From Nodularia sp. NIES-3585 (GTDB lineage: Bacteria; Cyanobacteriota; Cyanobacteriia; Cyanobacteriales; Nostocaceae), in the NCBI RefSeq assembly GCF_002218065.1, contig NZ_BDUB01000001.1, forward strand, positions 2,116,711 to 2,180,710: a DNA stretch of 64,000 nt, read 5' to 3'. Under the pieces are notes generated by a model. It was not told the origin of the DNA. It saw only the letters and a list, made by a program, of their open reading frames with translations, and made no database searches. A program made the translations under genes and the position numbers. Below are positions 19,233 to 28,353 of the stretch, piece after piece. The first letter of the stretch is position 1. Each line of letters begins with the position of its first letter.

Positions 19233-19685
19233 TTAGGGATAAAAATCAATATCGAAAATTTCACTTTGGGAAAAAGGGCAACTTTCAGGAAAGGTACTCA
19301 GAGATAATTGAGTTTCTTTAATGGCTGATTTTCTAGCCATTTGATAACATTTATTAAATACTGTAGCTAAATAAATTTTTTCTAAACTAGGGCTATCTTC
19401 AAAGATGAATAACAGTTGACGACGTTGTTCATCTATAGTCGATAACCAACTATTAGATTGATTTCCGGATTTATATTTCCATTTGAGTAAGTGCATTAGT
19501 AAAATGATTAACCGATTTTGTAGTTCTCGTTTATCACTTTTACCCATTGCTTCGATTTCTTCAATGAGATGCACTAAGTCTAATTGATTAAATTCTTGGT
19601 TGCGTAAATGCTGTAAGGTTGTGTCTATCCATTGTTGATAATCGGTTTCATAGAGTGTAGCTTTTGCCTCTGCTTTCATAATCAA
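19233..19685 (-). CDS. DUF29 family protein
   Basis: This 150-residue protein has the DUF29 pattern: LYETDYQQWIDTTLQHLRNQ, then LDLVHLIEEIEAMGKSDKRE and LQNRLIILLMHLLKWKYKSG, with a C-terminal FPESCPFSQSEIFDIDFYP. DUF29 proteins are numerous in cyanobacteria and of unknown function. A truncated DUF29 copy lies 63 bp downstream. It is intact, of normal length and transcribed alone. Confidence 0.9.
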   Translation of the reverse strand: MIMKAEAKATLYETDYQQWIDTTLQHLRNQEFNQLDLVHLIEEIEAMGKSDKRELQNRLIILLMHLLKWKYKSGNQSNSWLSTIDEQRRQLLFIFEDSPSLEKIYLATVFNKCYQMARKSAIKETQLSLSTFPESCPFSQSEIFDIDFYP

Positions 19686-19774
19686 TTCCTCTCTACAAAA
19701 GGCTACGCCAACATGAAAACTAGTATGAATCTATTTTAAGCTACAAATATGGCGATGTCTTGATTTCGTAGCTT

Positions 19775-20056
19775 TCAGGTATGCTGCATAAACTCAACTT
19801 TGGGTAATAAAGGATCTGTTACAACTCCTACGCCGCTAAAACCCCAACGCTTGAGCAAGTTTCCCAACTGTGTACCGGGAATAGATTCTACAGCGAAGCG
19901 GTTAGCTAATTCACCGGCATGGGTGTTGAGATAGCTTAAAGCATCAAAGTTTTCCCGAAACAGCAATAAATAACCAGAAGTTTCAGGATTGGGATGGGCT
20001 AGGAGATAACGACCGTCAGCTTGCGATCGCACTATATAATAAATTTCAGTAAACAT
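19775..20056 (-). CDS. Conserved cyanobacterial hypothetical protein
   Basis: This 93-residue soluble protein begins MFTEIYYIVRSQADGRYLLA and contains FRENFDALSYLNTHAGELAN then GTQLGNLLKRWGFSGVGVV. No motif with a known function is recognised. It lies 50 bp downstream of the ABC permease on the same strand and may be cotranscribed with it. The 3' half of the gap to the permease repeats part of its own N-terminal coding sequence (ATAATAAATTTCAG...AAACAT at 20037-20056 and again at about 20081-20100). Confidence 0.7.
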   Translation of the reverse strand: MFTEIYYIVRSQADGRYLLAHPNPETSGYLLLFRENFDALSYLNTHAGELANRFAVESIPGTQLGNLLKRWGFSGVGVVTDPLLPKVEFMQHT

Positions 20057-20106
20057 AGTATCGGGAATTGATTCCTAATATAATAAATTTCAGAAAACAT
20101 ACTCAA

Positions 20107-21147
20107 TTAAGAATCCAAACGAATCCGGGGATCGGCTACTTTTAATAGCAAGTCTGCCAGTAAATTGCCTATATTCAGCAATACGGCACTCATTACGAGG
20201 CTGGCCATAACTAAATATTGGTCTTTTGCCATTACCGCCTGTAAAGTCAATCTGCCTAAACCAGGCCAGTTAAAGAATTGTTCAGCAATAAATGCACCAC
20301 CTAATAAACCCGCTAATTCAAAGCCTAATATCGTAATTAAGGGATTTATCGCATTGCGGAGGGCGTGAAGGTAAATCACCCGATTTTCCGGCAGTCCCTT
20401 GGCACGAGCCGTTTGGATATAATCTTGACGCAGAACATCCAACAATTCACCACGAGTAATTCTTTGCAAACCAGCAAAGCTAGTAATACTTAAGGCAATC
20501 GTGGGTAAAATCATGTGCCAGCCGACATCAATAATTTTACCAAACCAGGAGAAATCAGCATGATTGATGCTAGTCATCCCACCCACCGGGAATAAAGGTG
20601 AGGTGATTTGAGCAAATATCAGCAGAACTAAGGCTGTGATGAAACTGGGAAATCCTTGTCCTGTGTAGCTAATCACCTGTAAAATCCGGTCAGTAGCTTG
20701 ATTTTGTTTCACAGCCGCCAGAATGCCAAAGGGAATTGCGATCGCCCAGGTGCAAAATAAGGAAGCGATCGCTAAAAGTAAAGTTGCTGGTATCCGTTCC
20801 CACAACAAAGAAGCTACTGAACGTTGGTAAACAAAACTCGTGCCGAAATCTCCGTATCTAAAAATTCGCCATAACCATAGCCCAAACTGTTCTGGCCAAG
20901 ATTTATTCAGACCAAACTGTTCCCTTAATTCCTCAATTCGTTCTGGCGAAATTGTCGGATTTTGCCGCAGGGTATCTACATAATCCCCCGGAGACAGTTT
21001 CATGATAAAAAACGACAGCGCCGTTGCCAATAACAAGGTGAACAGTGCTTGGAATATCCGTTTCACCACATAAAAAAATGTTTCGTTCGTGACTAGCCCG
21101 ATTAGCCAATCTCGACCTGTCTCCAAGGAAATTTTCGTAGAAGTCAT
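20107..21147 (-). CDS. ABC transporter permease, DppB/OppB type
   Basis: This 346-residue inner-membrane permease of the dipeptide/oligopeptide/nickel family has an N-terminal hydrophobic helix, the family motif LSPGDYVDTLRQNPTISPER, FGTSFVYQRSVASLLWERIP, and the EAA coupling loop GELLDVLRQDYIQTARAKGL-PENRVIYLHALRNA, with about six membrane segments. It would need a DppC-type partner, ATPases and a binding protein, none of which is in the window. Such isolated permease genes occur in cyanobacteria whose transporter genes are scattered. The substrate cannot be told from sequence. Confidence 0.92.
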   Translation of the reverse strand: MTSTKISLETGRDWLIGLVTNETFFYVVKRIFQALFTLLLATALSFFIMKLSPGDYVDTLRQNPTISPERIEELREQFGLNKSWPEQFGLWLWRIFRYGDFGTSFVYQRSVASLLWERIPATLLLAIASLFCTWAIAIPFGILAAVKQNQATDRILQVISYTGQGFPSFITALVLLIFAQITSPLFPVGGMTSINHADFSWFGKIIDVGWHMILPTIALSITSFAGLQRITRGELLDVLRQDYIQTARAKGLPENRVIYLHALRNAINPLITILGFELAGLLGGAFIAEQFFNWPGLGRLTLQAVMAKDQYLVMASLVMSAVLLNIGNLLADLLLKVADPRIRLDS

Positions 21148-21154
21148 AGCAGTT

Positions 21155-21190
21155 TAGTCATTAGTCATTGGTCATTAGTCATTAGTCATT
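21155..21190. repeat. Heptamer short tandem repeat (TAGTCAT/TGGTCAT units)
   Basis: Five consecutive units of the GTCATTA/GTCATTG heptamer lie directly upstream of the permease gene. The same heptamer family occurs at 21904-21933 in inverse orientation and again at 55510-55570. Confidence 0.8.
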
Positions 21191-21323
21191 TGCTCAAGGT
21201 AATCAGCTAAAACACATCTACTTTGCTCCCATCAGATTGAGTAAATATCTTGTGGGATGGGCATCTTGTCCGTCTTCATGATGCAAGTTAAATGAGGAAC
21301 AGCCGAAAACAAAGCACGCCTGA

Positions 21324-21842
21324 CTAGTATTCAATTAAAGAAATAATCGGCACATCTGGTAAATTTTTCCGTCCTTGTAAATCCCGTAGCTCGATGATAA
21401 ACCCAAACCCTACAAGTTCGCAGCCAAACTTCTGCGCCAACTTTGCTGTTGCACTGGCTGTACCACCTGTAGCAATCAAATCATCCACGATTAAAACCCG
21501 GCTGTCTGGATGCAAAGCGTCTTGATGCATTTCCAAACAGTCTGTACCATACTCTAATTCATATTCAATTGCGTGAACTGGTGCTGGTAATTTCCCCCGT
21601 TTCCGAACAGGAATAAAACCCGCGCCTAATTTGTAAGCTAAAGGAGGTCCAAAAATGAACCCACGAGACTCCATACCCACAACATAATCTGGCTTGAATC
21701 CAGAATCAATACATTTTTCAGTAAAAAAGTCAATAGTGTAGCGTAATCCCTCTGGATCACGCAGTAAAGTAGTTATATCCCGAAATAAAATTCCGGGTTT
21801 GGGAAAATCTGGTATATCACGAATTAGAGACTTTAAATCCAT
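21324..21842 (-). CDS. apt: Adenine phosphoribosyltransferase
   Basis: This 172-residue purine-salvage enzyme converts adenine and PRPP to AMP. The family N-terminus [20 protein letters not shown] is seen with the PRPP-binding loop [20 protein letters not shown] and the adenine-site region [16 protein letters not shown]. The start is set at ATG 21842; the 20 residues upstream in frame (from 21902) are encoded by low-complexity intergenic sequence and are not conserved. It is transcribed alone. Confidence 0.96.
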   Translation of the reverse strand: MDLKSLIRDIPDFPKPGILFRDITTLLRDPEGLRYTIDFFTEKCIDSGFKPDYVVGMESRGFIFGPPLAYKLGAGFIPVRKRGKLPAPVHAIEYELEYGTDCLEMHQDALHPDSRVLIVDDLIATGGTASATAKLAQKFGCELVGFGFIIELRDLQGRKNLPDVPIISLIEY

Positions 21843-21902
21843 AAGATAAGTTATGAGGGTGTAGGGAGCAGGGAAAAACGGTGGAGGGGAGAAGATAATC
21901 AC

Positions 21903-22242
21903 TTACCAATGACTAATGACCAATGACCATTACCTGAGAAATCCTACACTATAATGTCATACGCTGGGGATTAAGGCTCTAATTGAACAATCCATTGACT
22001 ATACCTAAAATCTACACCAATCTAAAGATAAGCTTGTATTTACAACACACAGAAGGTAAAAAGATGCTTTGAGAATTTAAATTTAAGTATACGTAACCAT
22101 TGGAGTCGAACAAGTAATTAATGTACATACTAAGTAGTATTACTACTGCCATAGGTCTTATTTTCTTGTTTAACTACCTATCTTAAATGAGTTTTACTAG
22201 TTTTATTTAGTCTGTTTAGAACTGCACAAGGTATTTTATAGA
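21903..22242. other. Intergenic gap between apt and the DUF3038 gene
   Basis: It starts with a heptamer repeat (ACCAATGACTAATGACCAAT family, 21904-21933), the inverse of the one at 21155. The rest is AT-rich and should hold divergent promoters for apt and the DUF3038-DUF4335 pair. No ORF or RNA gene was recognised. Confidence 0.5.
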
Positions 22243-22890
22243 ATGAATGTCTCAGCCAGCTTAAAGCCATTGAATAGTCCAACTCCCCCATCATTGCCGA
22301 TGATTCTGGATACTTTACCAGACCCTGCGATGCCTACGGCAAGCTTCTCTAACGCAGCACAGGGTTGTCCCGCTAGAACCCGGCTGCAAGTTGATCTAAT
22401 TTTACTGGCGATTGAAGCTTTAGAACTCGGTGGTTCTGAAGCTATTCTGGCTTTTGCTGACGAGTTGGAACTGAAAGGAATTATTAAACACCGGGTAAAT
22501 TTATGGCGAATGCGTAGCTCTAACCCTATGCGACGAGCGCATATCCGCCGCCCCTTAACTATCATGGAGGCAAAAGCTTTAGTAGTAATTGCTAGCTACA
22601 TAGCGAGGCGTTTAACCGTTGTGATTCGCCAAATGTTGATGACATATCAGCAAATGAGTGATAAGCAGATCCCTTTGGCTCAAAATTTGCGGCTATCAAA
22701 TTATCTAGAGCGATTTCGAGTCCATTTCAAAAGTCGGATGAATTCCCGACGTTCTAGTGTAATTGCATTAAGTTCTGATGAAAAATTAGATGAGCTAGCA
22801 ATGAATTTGTTGGGACAATTACTATTTTGTACTGGCACAGCTGGAATGCAGCGCTTCTGGATTAGTCTTTTTGACGGTGAAGTAGAATGA
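22243..22890 (+). CDS. DUF3038 domain protein
   Basis: This 215-residue cytosolic protein of the cyanobacterial DUF3038 family has a core from about residue 45 (RTRLQVDLILLAIEALELGG, then LELKGIIKHRVNLWRMRSSN). A helical C-terminal half ends LLFCTGTAGMQRFWISLFDG. Function is unknown. Its stop overlaps the start of the DUF4335 gene by 4 bp (ATGA), indicating translational coupling, and the two families are habitual neighbours, so they probably act together. The first 40 residues are Pro/Ser-rich and likely disordered. Confidence 0.88.
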   Translation: MNVSASLKPLNSPTPPSLPMILDTLPDPAMPTASFSNAAQGCPARTRLQVDLILLAIEALELGGSEAILAFADELELKGIIKHRVNLWRMRSSNPMRRAHIRRPLTIMEAKALVVIASYIARRLTVVIRQMLMTYQQMSDKQIPLAQNLRLSNYLERFRVHFKSRMNSRRSSVIALSSDEKLDELAMNLLGQLLFCTGTAGMQRFWISLFDGEVE

Positions 22891-23996
22891 ATATACAACG
22901 TAAATACAGTTTACCTAATTGTACGCTGCTATTGGAGGGTTTAAGTGATGCCGCCAAAGCTGCACACTACCAAGAAATGCGACCAGAATTATCAATATTG
23001 GTCAATGCCGAATGCCATGTATCTGGTTATAATCAGCCTCTAGTGGGAGGGCGGGAATTTTTTGAAAGCTTAGTGAGGGCTGTGAGTGGCTATGCTCAAG
23101 AATTTTTGAGTAATGTGTCCAACCCACAAGCGCACAATCAAGATTCGGAATTAGTAGAGTTACAAAAAATTGACACTAACCGACACAGGTTAATTGTGCA
23201 TTCGGAAATAGCTTCAGGCGGTTTTGAGTCTGATCCTAACTATAATCAACTGCCAATTCAAATGGAATTGAACACGGTGCAGTTATTTGATCTAGTGGAA
23301 GCTGTGGATCAGTTTTTTGCCGACACCCAAACCCTACCAGAGTTATCACTAGAATTACAGCCGGTTGCTAGACGTTACGGTGGTACTAGTCAAGCCTTAC
23401 TCAAACAGGCATTACCAGCAGGGATAGGAGTTTCAACTGTAGCAGTTGCCGCGATCGCTTTTAGCTTAATCCCAGCCCCAGAAGTCCGCCCACCAGAGCC
23501 AAAGATAGACGAAGAAATTACCTCTACAGCACCTAGCACCAATTCTGCTGCACCAAAGACAACAACGCCCCCAGATATAGAGACTTCCGCACCAACTCCC
23601 ATAAATGTGGCGATTCCTACTCCTACAGCCGAAACAGCACCCAGAATTACAGATTTAGAAGCCCTCTTAAATACAGTTACAGAGATTACTGATCGAGAGC
23701 AACTACGTGTTCTGAATAGCCTAGTTTATGAAAAAATTAATCCAGCCTGGAGTGGTCGAACAGGATTAACCCAGGATTTAGTCTATCGCGTGGGTGTAAC
23801 TGCCGATGCTGCGATCGTTGGTTACAAAGCAGTGAATGAAGGAGCGAATCAAGGCATAGAATTAACTCCTCTGCCTAACCTCCTATATAATCCTGCTAGT
23901 CGTTCCCCCATTGCCAATGAACCAATAGCCCAATTTAAAGTAGTGTTTACTGTCAACGGTGTCTTGCAAGTTAGCCCTTGGTGGGGATATCAGTAA
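22887..23996 (+). CDS. DUF4335 domain protein, probable membrane-anchored
   Basis: This 369-residue protein has an N-terminal DUF4335 domain (MNIQRKYSLPNCTLLLEGLS to about 170). A single hydrophobic segment follows (PAGIGVSTVAVAAIAFSLIP, about 174-193), then a Pro/Thr-rich linker and a C-terminal globular region of about 120 residues (VYEKINPAWSGRTGLTQDL to the end). It is coupled to the DUF3038 gene by ATGA overlap. No catalytic motif is visible. A periplasmic or lumenal C-terminal domain with a cytosolic DUF4335 head is the likely topology. Confidence 0.88.
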   Translation: MNIQRKYSLPNCTLLLEGLSDAAKAAHYQEMRPELSILVNAECHVSGYNQPLVGGREFFESLVRAVSGYAQEFLSNVSNPQAHNQDSELVELQKIDTNRHRLIVHSEIASGGFESDPNYNQLPIQMELNTVQLFDLVEAVDQFFADTQTLPELSLELQPVARRYGGTSQALLKQALPAGIGVSTVAVAAIAFSLIPAPEVRPPEPKIDEEITSTAPSTNSAAPKTTTPPDIETSAPTPINVAIPTPTAETAPRITDLEALLNTVTEITDREQLRVLNSLVYEKINPAWSGRTGLTQDLVYRVGVTADAAIVGYKAVNEGANQGIELTPLPNLLYNPASRSPIANEPIAQFKVVFTVNGVLQVSPWWGYQ

Positions 23997-24085
23997 TGTC
24001 GTCATGGGGAATGGAGACTGGGGATTGGGTACTAGGAAGTTTTTTCTCCCCCGCTTCCCGCACCCTGCACCCTGCATCCTGCTCC

Positions 24086-26356
24086 CTATCTGGCAACTTG
24101 TCTCATATAATTGCCCCACAATTGAGCTGCTTGACCGCTGCTACCGGATGTGGGGGAATTATTATCATTACCTAGCCAAATGCCAGTTACAAGCCGCCGA
24201 CTGGGAATAGAGCCAATGAACCATAGGTCAACGTTTTTATCAGTTGTGCCGGTTTTACCACCTTCTCCCAGCCCAATAGCGGCAGCACGACCAGTACCGC
24301 TAGTTACAGCTTGGCGCATCATCCGGGTAATTTCGTCTGCTACACCTGTGGGTAAAACTCGCTGATTGGCATTGCGATTTTGGTCAAAGGAATAAACAAC
24401 ACGGCAGGTTGTTAAGTCATCACGATTCTGACAATCACTACTGTCTAGAATCCGGCTAATTGCATGGGGTGGATTCCAGACACCACGATTAGTAATTGCC
24501 CCAAAAGCGCCAGTCATTTCTAACACATTGACTACACTTTGACCCAGTACTAAGCCAGGAACTGCTTCGAGCGATGACTTTACTCCTAAACGCTTGGCTG
24601 TGGATACCACTCTATCTAGCCCTACTTCTCTAGCAATTCGCAGAGCAATAGGATTTTCCGATAGGGCAAACCCAGTGGTCATATTTAAGGAATTGCCAGC
24701 ACCACTTCTACAGGCTCTGTAAGTAAAGCCTTGCCAAGGCATCGCAGCGCAGGAATAACTTTTGGAGGCTGGTATCCCTCTATCAAGCGCCGCAGCAAAA
24801 GCGAAAACTTTGAAAGTCGAACCTGGTTGTCTTTGGGCTTGGACAGCACGGTTAAACTGGCTTTGTCTATAATCAGTCCCGCCTACCATAGACAAAATAC
24901 TACCAGTGCTAGTGTCCAGGGTAACGATCGCGCCTTGAGAAAAACGAAAGGTTGATCCAGCGTTGTTGACTGAATTACGCAATGCTGTTTCTGCTTGAGT
25001 TTGTATTCCTGGATCTAGCCTAGTTTCAATGATGTAATTACCCTCTCTTGCCGCTCCCGCCCCCAAAATTGATTCCAGTTCCTGGAAAACATAACTGTAA
25101 AAGTAAGGAGCAATAGTACTAGCTTGCTGTTCGCAAACTTTGGGGCTAATTTGAACTGTTGAGCGCCTAGCTCGATTGGCTTCCTCTTCTGAGATTTTGC
25201 CTAAGTCCAACATTCGCCTAATGACGCGATTACGATATTCAGATGCTTCTAGGCGATTTGGGCTATCTCCACAAAAATTGAACGCGTTGGGCGCAGGTAA
25301 AATTCCCACCAATGTGGCAGCTTCCGACAGAGTTAATTCCTTCGCTGGCTTCTCAAAGTAATAACGAGCCGCATCCTCAAAGCCGGATGTATCAACCCCT
25401 AAAAAGACTCGATTTAAGTAAGTCAGCAAGATTTGATCTTTACTGTAAAAAGTTTCGAGCTTAAAGGCGACGACAGCCTCTCGCAGTTTGCGTCCCAAGG
25501 AGTCCTGAGCGCCCACATAATCCCGAAATAGACTCCGGGCTACTTGCTGGGTAACGGTGCTGGCTCCCTGCTGCACACCTCCACTGCGAGTATTGACCAG
25601 CACGGCTCGCAAAATCCCCAACGGATCAACGCCAAAGTGCCAATTGTAACGACTATCTTCTGAGGACACCACGGCTGCGGCCAAGTAGGGGCCAAAGTCA
25701 TCCAAGCGCTGCATATCTACGTGGGAGGTACTCCGAGGCTCACGCAGGGGAGTGGAGCCATCACGGGCATAAATGACGATGGGAGCGCTAGTAGCAGTGG
25801 GTAGAGGTCGCACAGAAAATTTTAGCCATTCCACGCCGATGACTAACCCCACCAAGGCGCTGATTCCACCAATACCGAAAGCAGTCCAAGTTGCCGCTTT
25901 AATATGTAATGGTGGTGGATCGACATATTGCAGACGCACCGAAGCCGCAAGTTCTGGTGGACCTAAAGTAAAAATATCACCGTGACGCAGTTCTAAGGTA
26001 TTAACGCGGCGTTTCCCACGATAAATACCGTTAGTGGAATTTTCATCTTTGATCACAAAAACAGGGGTACGTTGAGCCGAATCCCGCGACAGTGATAGGT
26101 GGATTTGGCTCACAACTGGGTTGCGAATGACTATATCACAGGATTTGGAGCTACGACCGAGGATGTAGCGATCGCCTAACAACGGATAGACTTCGGCTTT
26201 ATCCGCCCCCGCATCCTGCACCCATATCTCTGGTACTTTGGCATTAGGCTTGAGTGCCAACTTAGAAAAGTCAACCCTCGCTTGAATTGTCTGTACGGCT
26301 TGAGTCAGTTGACCAAGTAAAGTTTGTGGCTTGTGAGGAGGTTGGGGGGAACTCAT
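24086..26356 (-). CDS. Class A penicillin-binding protein with N-terminal FHA domain
   Basis: This 756-residue bifunctional peptidoglycan synthase has, in order: a cytosolic FHA domain (YILGRSSKSCDIVIRNPVVS, about 80-150), one membrane helix (about 160-180), and a GT51 glycosyltransferase (SSEDSRYNWHFGVDPLG; GASTVTQQVARSLF). A transpeptidase follows with the active-site serine in STFK, SEN as second motif and KTGTT as third. The fusion of an FHA phosphothreonine-binding head to PBP1 is typical of cyanobacteria and suggests control by a Ser/Thr kinase. All catalytic motifs are present. A rhythmic low-complexity stretch lies between it and the convergent DUF4335 gene. Confidence 0.95.
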   Translation of the reverse strand: MSSPQPPHKPQTLLGQLTQAVQTIQARVDFSKLALKPNAKVPEIWVQDAGADKAEVYPLLGDRYILGRSSKSCDIVIRNPVVSQIHLSLSRDSAQRTPVFVIKDENSTNGIYRGKRRVNTLELRHGDIFTLGPPELAASVRLQYVDPPPLHIKAATWTAFGIGGISALVGLVIGVEWLKFSVRPLPTATSAPIVIYARDGSTPLREPRSTSHVDMQRLDDFGPYLAAAVVSSEDSRYNWHFGVDPLGILRAVLVNTRSGGVQQGASTVTQQVARSLFRDYVGAQDSLGRKLREAVVAFKLETFYSKDQILLTYLNRVFLGVDTSGFEDAARYYFEKPAKELTLSEAATLVGILPAPNAFNFCGDSPNRLEASEYRNRVIRRMLDLGKISEEEANRARRSTVQISPKVCEQQASTIAPYFYSYVFQELESILGAGAAREGNYIIETRLDPGIQTQAETALRNSVNNAGSTFRFSQGAIVTLDTSTGSILSMVGGTDYRQSQFNRAVQAQRQPGSTFKVFAFAAALDRGIPASKSYSCAAMPWQGFTYRACRSGAGNSLNMTTGFALSENPIALRIAREVGLDRVVSTAKRLGVKSSLEAVPGLVLGQSVVNVLEMTGAFGAITNRGVWNPPHAISRILDSSDCQNRDDLTTCRVVYSFDQNRNANQRVLPTGVADEITRMMRQAVTSGTGRAAAIGLGEGGKTGTTDKNVDLWFIGSIPSRRLVTGIWLGNDNNSPTSGSSGQAAQLWGNYMRQVAR

Positions 26357-26793
26357 CGGCTATTTACATCACAATTGTTGGCAAAAAATTAGGAAATGGC
26401 AATCTGGATACAGATATTCCACCATTTTACTCATAAGCCAAACCAGAAATTGGCTATACGGAATTCTTTCCGTTTCAATCTTACACCAAGATAATATGCA
26501 CTCAGAAAACGTACCCTATTGAGTTTGTAACTTTTGCATTGATCTAAAAATTGGTTGATATAGTTTTTTATACAGTTTTAATTGATTTTTTTGATAAAAC
26601 TATAAGGGTTAATACTATTGTTTTGGTGTTCCTAAAAACCAACTATGAATTTAGGGTCAATCTAAAGTTTACACGAGAAAATTCATATATATCTTATCTG
26701 TAATTTATACATCCTCATTTGGGCAGATTTTCTCAAATTAGTTGTTTGATTTAATTGGCGGAGTGTTCTGTTTCCGTTGAGGTTAATTTCAGA
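26357..26793. other. Divergent upstream region between PBP1 and the small exported protein
   Basis: This 437-bp AT-rich gap shows no ORF with a credible start. It must contain divergent promoters for the two flanking genes. TTGATTTTTTTGATAAAACT-like T/A runs are present but no operator or riboswitch was recognised. Confidence 0.5.
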
Positions 26794-27189
26794 ATGAAGG
26801 GAAAATATCTGACCATGATTGGTACAGCTTTAATCTTGGCTCTTACTACCAATGTTGCTGTTGCCGAATCGAGTAAATCCCCTGTTACCGAATCCGATAG
26901 TTTATCAATGAATGCGCCCACGGAAATCAAGCTCTCACCCGCAGCTATGGAAATTCTTTGTGAGCGATCGCCTCTTAATTCCCGTTGTCCCGGAGGTACA
27001 GCACTCATACCTTCTACTTCTGATCCTATTTCAGTACCACTCTTTGATGGTAACACCACAATTGACAACACAACTACGCCAGAAACTTTGATGCCGGAAG
27101 AATCTGACCTGAATAGTAGCCCAACTCCAGTACCAGAAACTTTGATGCAGAATGAATTGGACTTTCAAAGCGCACCCAACCCCAAATAA
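26794..27189 (+). CDS. Small exported protein of unknown function
   Basis: From ATG 26794 the product is 131 residues with a clear Sec signal peptide (MKGKYLTMIGTALILALTTN, then VAVAES with a likely AVA cleavage site). The mature part is low in complexity, with two cysteines (EILCERSPLNSRCPGG) that may form a disulphide and a C-terminal duplicated PETLMPEESDL / PETLMQNELDF motif about 21 residues apart. The in-frame TTG at 26755 would put charged residues before the signal and is rejected. No function is recognised. Confidence 0.65.
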   Translation: MKGKYLTMIGTALILALTTNVAVAESSKSPVTESDSLSMNAPTEIKLSPAAMEILCERSPLNSRCPGGTALIPSTSDPISVPLFDGNTTIDNTTTPETLMPEESDLNSSPTPVPETLMQNELDFQSAPNPK

Positions 27190-27337
27190 ATTAGCAAAAT
27201 ACAAGATTCGCAAAACTCTAACTACTTGTAGTTAAAATCTAGGGATAAATTTCATTGTAATAATCCCATGACTGTAAAATTGGGCTATGTTCATGCTCAA
27301 ACAAAATTCATGGGATTATTCAGACTTAAAATTAGCT

Positions 27338-27808
27338 TCATTTCTCACTAGAACTTGGTGTTTTTTGGAAAGAGGCAATTAATAGACAAACAATACCAAT
27401 ACTAATAAATGAATCTGCCAAATTAAATACAGCAAAATTAATCAAGCGAAAATCGATGAAATCAACAACATAGCCTAAAACAAAGCGATCAATACCATTG
27501 CCCAAGGCTCCACCTAAAATTAAACCATAGCCTAACTGATCCCAATGATTTAACTCCTGACCAAACCATGCCAATGCTATCAATACCAAACTCACACCTA
27601 GCGATAGCCAGCGTAACCACTCTACTTTACCGCTGAATAGACTAAAAGCTGCACCAGTATTAGTCACATAGGTCAGATGAAATATATTAGGTAGAATTGG
27701 TAGTGTCTGTCCCAAGCTAAAGGTCTGCACTACCCAGTATTTTGTCAATTGGTCTAAGAAAAAAGCGATGAAGGCAGCAATCCAAAACAGATGATTTTTT
27801 AAACGCAT
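27338..27808 (-). CDS. lspA: Lipoprotein signal peptidase (signal peptidase II)
   Basis: A 156-residue membrane aspartyl protease, from ATG 27808 (MRLKNHLFWIAAFIAFFLDQ), that removes prolipoprotein signal peptides. Four hydrophobic segments are seen, with DQLTKYWV, the catalytic Asp motifs GNGIDRFVLGYVVDF and NLADSFISIG. The upstream in-frame ATG at 27847 adds 13 residues from repeat sequence and is rejected. bioY lies upstream on the same strand but is separated by a repeat-laden 545-bp gap. Confidence 0.95.
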   Translation of the reverse strand: MRLKNHLFWIAAFIAFFLDQLTKYWVVQTFSLGQTLPILPNIFHLTYVTNTGAAFSLFSGKVEWLRWLSLGVSLVLIALAWFGQELNHWDQLGYGLILGGALGNGIDRFVLGYVVDFIDFRLINFAVFNLADSFISIGIVCLLIASFQKTPSSSEK

Positions 27809-27970
27809 GAAACTAGAGAGTAGGGAGTGTAAAGCGGGGAATGACAACTATTACAGATCTGCATAAATAACGAGACATCCCATTGAAAAAATTATAATAA
27901 ATACAGAATAAAACCATAACTAAAATAGGTTAGCAGAAATATTGATCACTATGTAAAGATAAATAAAGTG

Positions 27971-28026
27971 TAGGGTGTGTTGTCGCACAGTGCAACGCAC
28001 CTTCAACAATTCCAGGCGCTACGGGT
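27971..28026. repeat. GTAGGGTG(T/C)GTT repeat, partial copy 2
   Basis: Begins GTAGGGTGTGTTGTCGCACA and continues with GTGCAACGCACC, the same sequence as the left part of the copy at 30503. The right terminus is not clear (ends near GCGCTACGGG). Part of the repeat cluster between lspA and bioY. Confidence 0.6.
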
Positions 28027-28053
28027 AAGTTATATTTCTTCATCATATACATT

Positions 28054-28144
28054 AGACATCTGGTGAAAATTAAATATGCCTTTACTAGAAACCTTGTAGA
28101 GATGTTCAATGGAACGTTTCTACATTCTTTTCCAGCAGATGTCT
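28054..28144. repeat. Nested palindromic element centred on TGTAGAGATGTTC...GAACGTTTCTACA
   Basis: The inner palindrome at 28095-28124 has arms TGTAGAGATGTTC and GAACGTTTCTACA around AATG. Outer arms AGACATCTGG (28054) and CCAGCAGATGTCT (about 28132) also pair. A related GTGTAGAGACG hairpin lies at 53241, so the inner part belongs to a dispersed family. Confidence 0.65.
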
Positions 28145-28163
28145 ATTGATTTTTTTCACCTTC

Positions 28164-28316
28164 TTAGGGAACACTAAAAAATTACTTACCCAAAAATTGT
28201 AGTCGGGGAAAGCGATCGCGTAACCCACCATAAATTTCAGGGATAGTAGTGGGTTACGGACTATCCGTCCTAACCCACCCTACAAATTGGGGATTTTATT
28301 CCTTGGAAGTCCCTTA
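28164..28316. mobile_element. MITE-like element, copy A (about 153 bp)
   Basis: Bounded by TTAGGGAACAC on the left and GAAGTCCCTTA on the right, which are imperfect inverse complements (core TTAGGGA/TCCCTTA). The interior reads GTAACCCACCATAAATTTCA, then GGGTTACGGAC and CCTACAAATTGGGGATTTTA. The inverse complement of 33098-33249 matches over the whole length, apart from scattered substitutions. There is no ORF. A fragment of the same core recurs at 46763. Confidence 0.75.
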
Positions 28317-28353
28317 TCTACCCCACCCACAGGAGATGGGGTTTTACGCGTGA

